Position numbers and translations under genes: made by a program. A stretch of DNA of 38,115 bases from positions 1-38,115 of IMG/VR virus record IMGVR_UViG_3300045902_000409, one strand, 5' to 3'. The notes beneath the pieces were generated by a model. The model saw only the letters and a program-made list of their open reading frames with translations, was not told where the DNA came from and made no database searches. This DNA comes from a virus. Position 1 is the first letter of the stretch; every line of letters begins with the position of its first letter. This document shows, in pieces, positions 37,713-38,115 of the stretch.

Positions 37713-38115
37713 AGCTCTAGTTGAGTTAATGGTAAATATGCCCATGGACAAAAGATGTCCAAGGAAACTCAACACTCACGCCGAAATAGGTCTATGTCCC
37801 AATGCGCTGCAAAAAATTAACGCAATTAGACAATTTATAAATGAACACGGGAAATATCCTTCGGAAGTTGAAGAAAATGAACTTCCCGGATGCCAATTTT
37901 TTGCCAATGACCATAGGTCTGGTTATTGCGTATTTGCTAAGTTCGGCAAAATAGGTCCAAACGACGCAATGAGTAGGGATGAAATAGCGGCGACCATTAT
38001 GGTGGACAAAAAGGAACTAGAGAAGATTGAATCAACGGCCATGGAAAAGCTTAAGATGTCCTTTACTAAAGAAGATATCCCCGACCAGCAATCCGGTGGA
38101 GGATATACGGTTTAT
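37693..38115 (+). CDS. Cys-rich protein with helix-turn-helix-like segment (3' end outside window)
   Basis: An ATG at 37693 opens a frame that runs to the window end, 141 codons, so it is 3'-truncated. It starts 20 bases inside the previous gene. Four Cys are paired in two groups (Cys22 and Cys35; Cys67 and Cys79, the latter in C-Q-F-F-A-N-D-H-R-S-G-Y-C), with a His in between, suggesting metal binding. Residues about 92-121 (M-S-R-D-E-I-A-A-T-I-M-V-D-K-K-E-L and the following helix with A-M-E-K-L) look like a sigma region 4-type helix-turn-helix. A transcription factor is the likeliest reading, at modest confidence. Confidence 0.55.
   Translation, partial: MAKTKREALVELMVNMPMDKRCPRKLNTHAEIGLCPNALQKINAIRQFINEHGKYPSEVEENELPGCQFFANDHRSGYCVFAKFGKIGPNDAMSRDEIAATIMVDKKELEKIESTAMEKLKMSFTKEDIPDQQSGGGYTVY

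Noticed and set aside
1-38115. tRNA or other structured RNA genes
   Set aside because: Gaps between genes are nearly all under 100 bases; the few larger ones show no cloverleaf or conserved RNA pattern by eye.

Overview
The window looks like part of a large tailed-phage (Caudoviricetes) genome. Genes are packed tightly, with stop/start overlaps of 1 to about 150 bases. It carries a terminase/portal/head-morphogenesis set beside a nearly complete phage replication and recombination set. I see no ribosomal, tRNA or housekeeping genes, no insertion sequence and no CRISPR array. A lipoprotein signal, a cleavable signal peptide and a peptidoglycan peptidase suggest a Gram-negative host, but the host cannot be named from the sequence. 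The recombination core follows the T4 plan (UvsX/RecA, gp46/gp47, UvsW, gp32-like SSB). The replicative polymerase is a bacterial DnaE-type Pol III alpha subunit instead of a family-B enzyme, and the dNTP supply gene is a B12-dependent class II ribonucleotide reductase.

There are five strand blocks. (1) 1-1833, plus: the end of a GT-A glycosyltransferase, a coiled-coil protein and an M15-type peptidase. (2) 12271 down to 1823, minus: from the divergent promoter leftwards, a protein with C-terminal W-x-E-F-F-A-D repeats, an unknown, a GroEL chaperonin, a membrane-anchored charged protein, an unknown, RecA, a lipoprotein, an FmdB-type zinc ribbon, an unknown, a 27-residue membrane peptide, a branched-chain aminotransferase, small unknown and membrane/secreted proteins, and a GT-B glycosyltransferase. 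(3) 12332-33145, plus: SbcC/gp46, a membrane-anchored trypsin-like protease, a RuvC-like resolvase, class II RNR, small unknowns, DnaB helicase, SbcD/gp47, terminase small and large subunits, SSB, DnaE, unknowns, a putative virion protein, portal and head-morphogenesis protein. (4) 37353 down to 33146, minus: UvsW-like helicase, a GreA-like-tailed protein, a large metallophosphoesterase, a SprT-like metallopeptidase and a zinc ribbon. (5) 37398 to the end, plus: a coiled-coil zinc ribbon and the start of a Cys-rich protein with a helix-turn-helix-like tail.

The most unusual signal is in how transcripts begin. Most genes have clear Shine-Dalgarno (SD) sequences. At both divergent junctions (12272-12331 and 37354-37397) and before gp47 (20348), the start codon has no SD or only a weak one, and sits 6-7 bases after a sigma70-type promoter with a 17-base spacer. 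Transcription should therefore begin on the ATG, giving leaderless mRNAs. A weaker sixth case lies at 3799. In contrast, the SSB gene has a strong conventional promoter, a leader of about 35 bases and a perfect SD.

Together the genes outline a phage with its own replisome, recombination and repair functions, nucleotide supply, a chaperonin, a membrane protease, surface-sugar modification and one amino-acid metabolism gene that is odd for a virus. All function calls come from reading the sequence; no database search was run.
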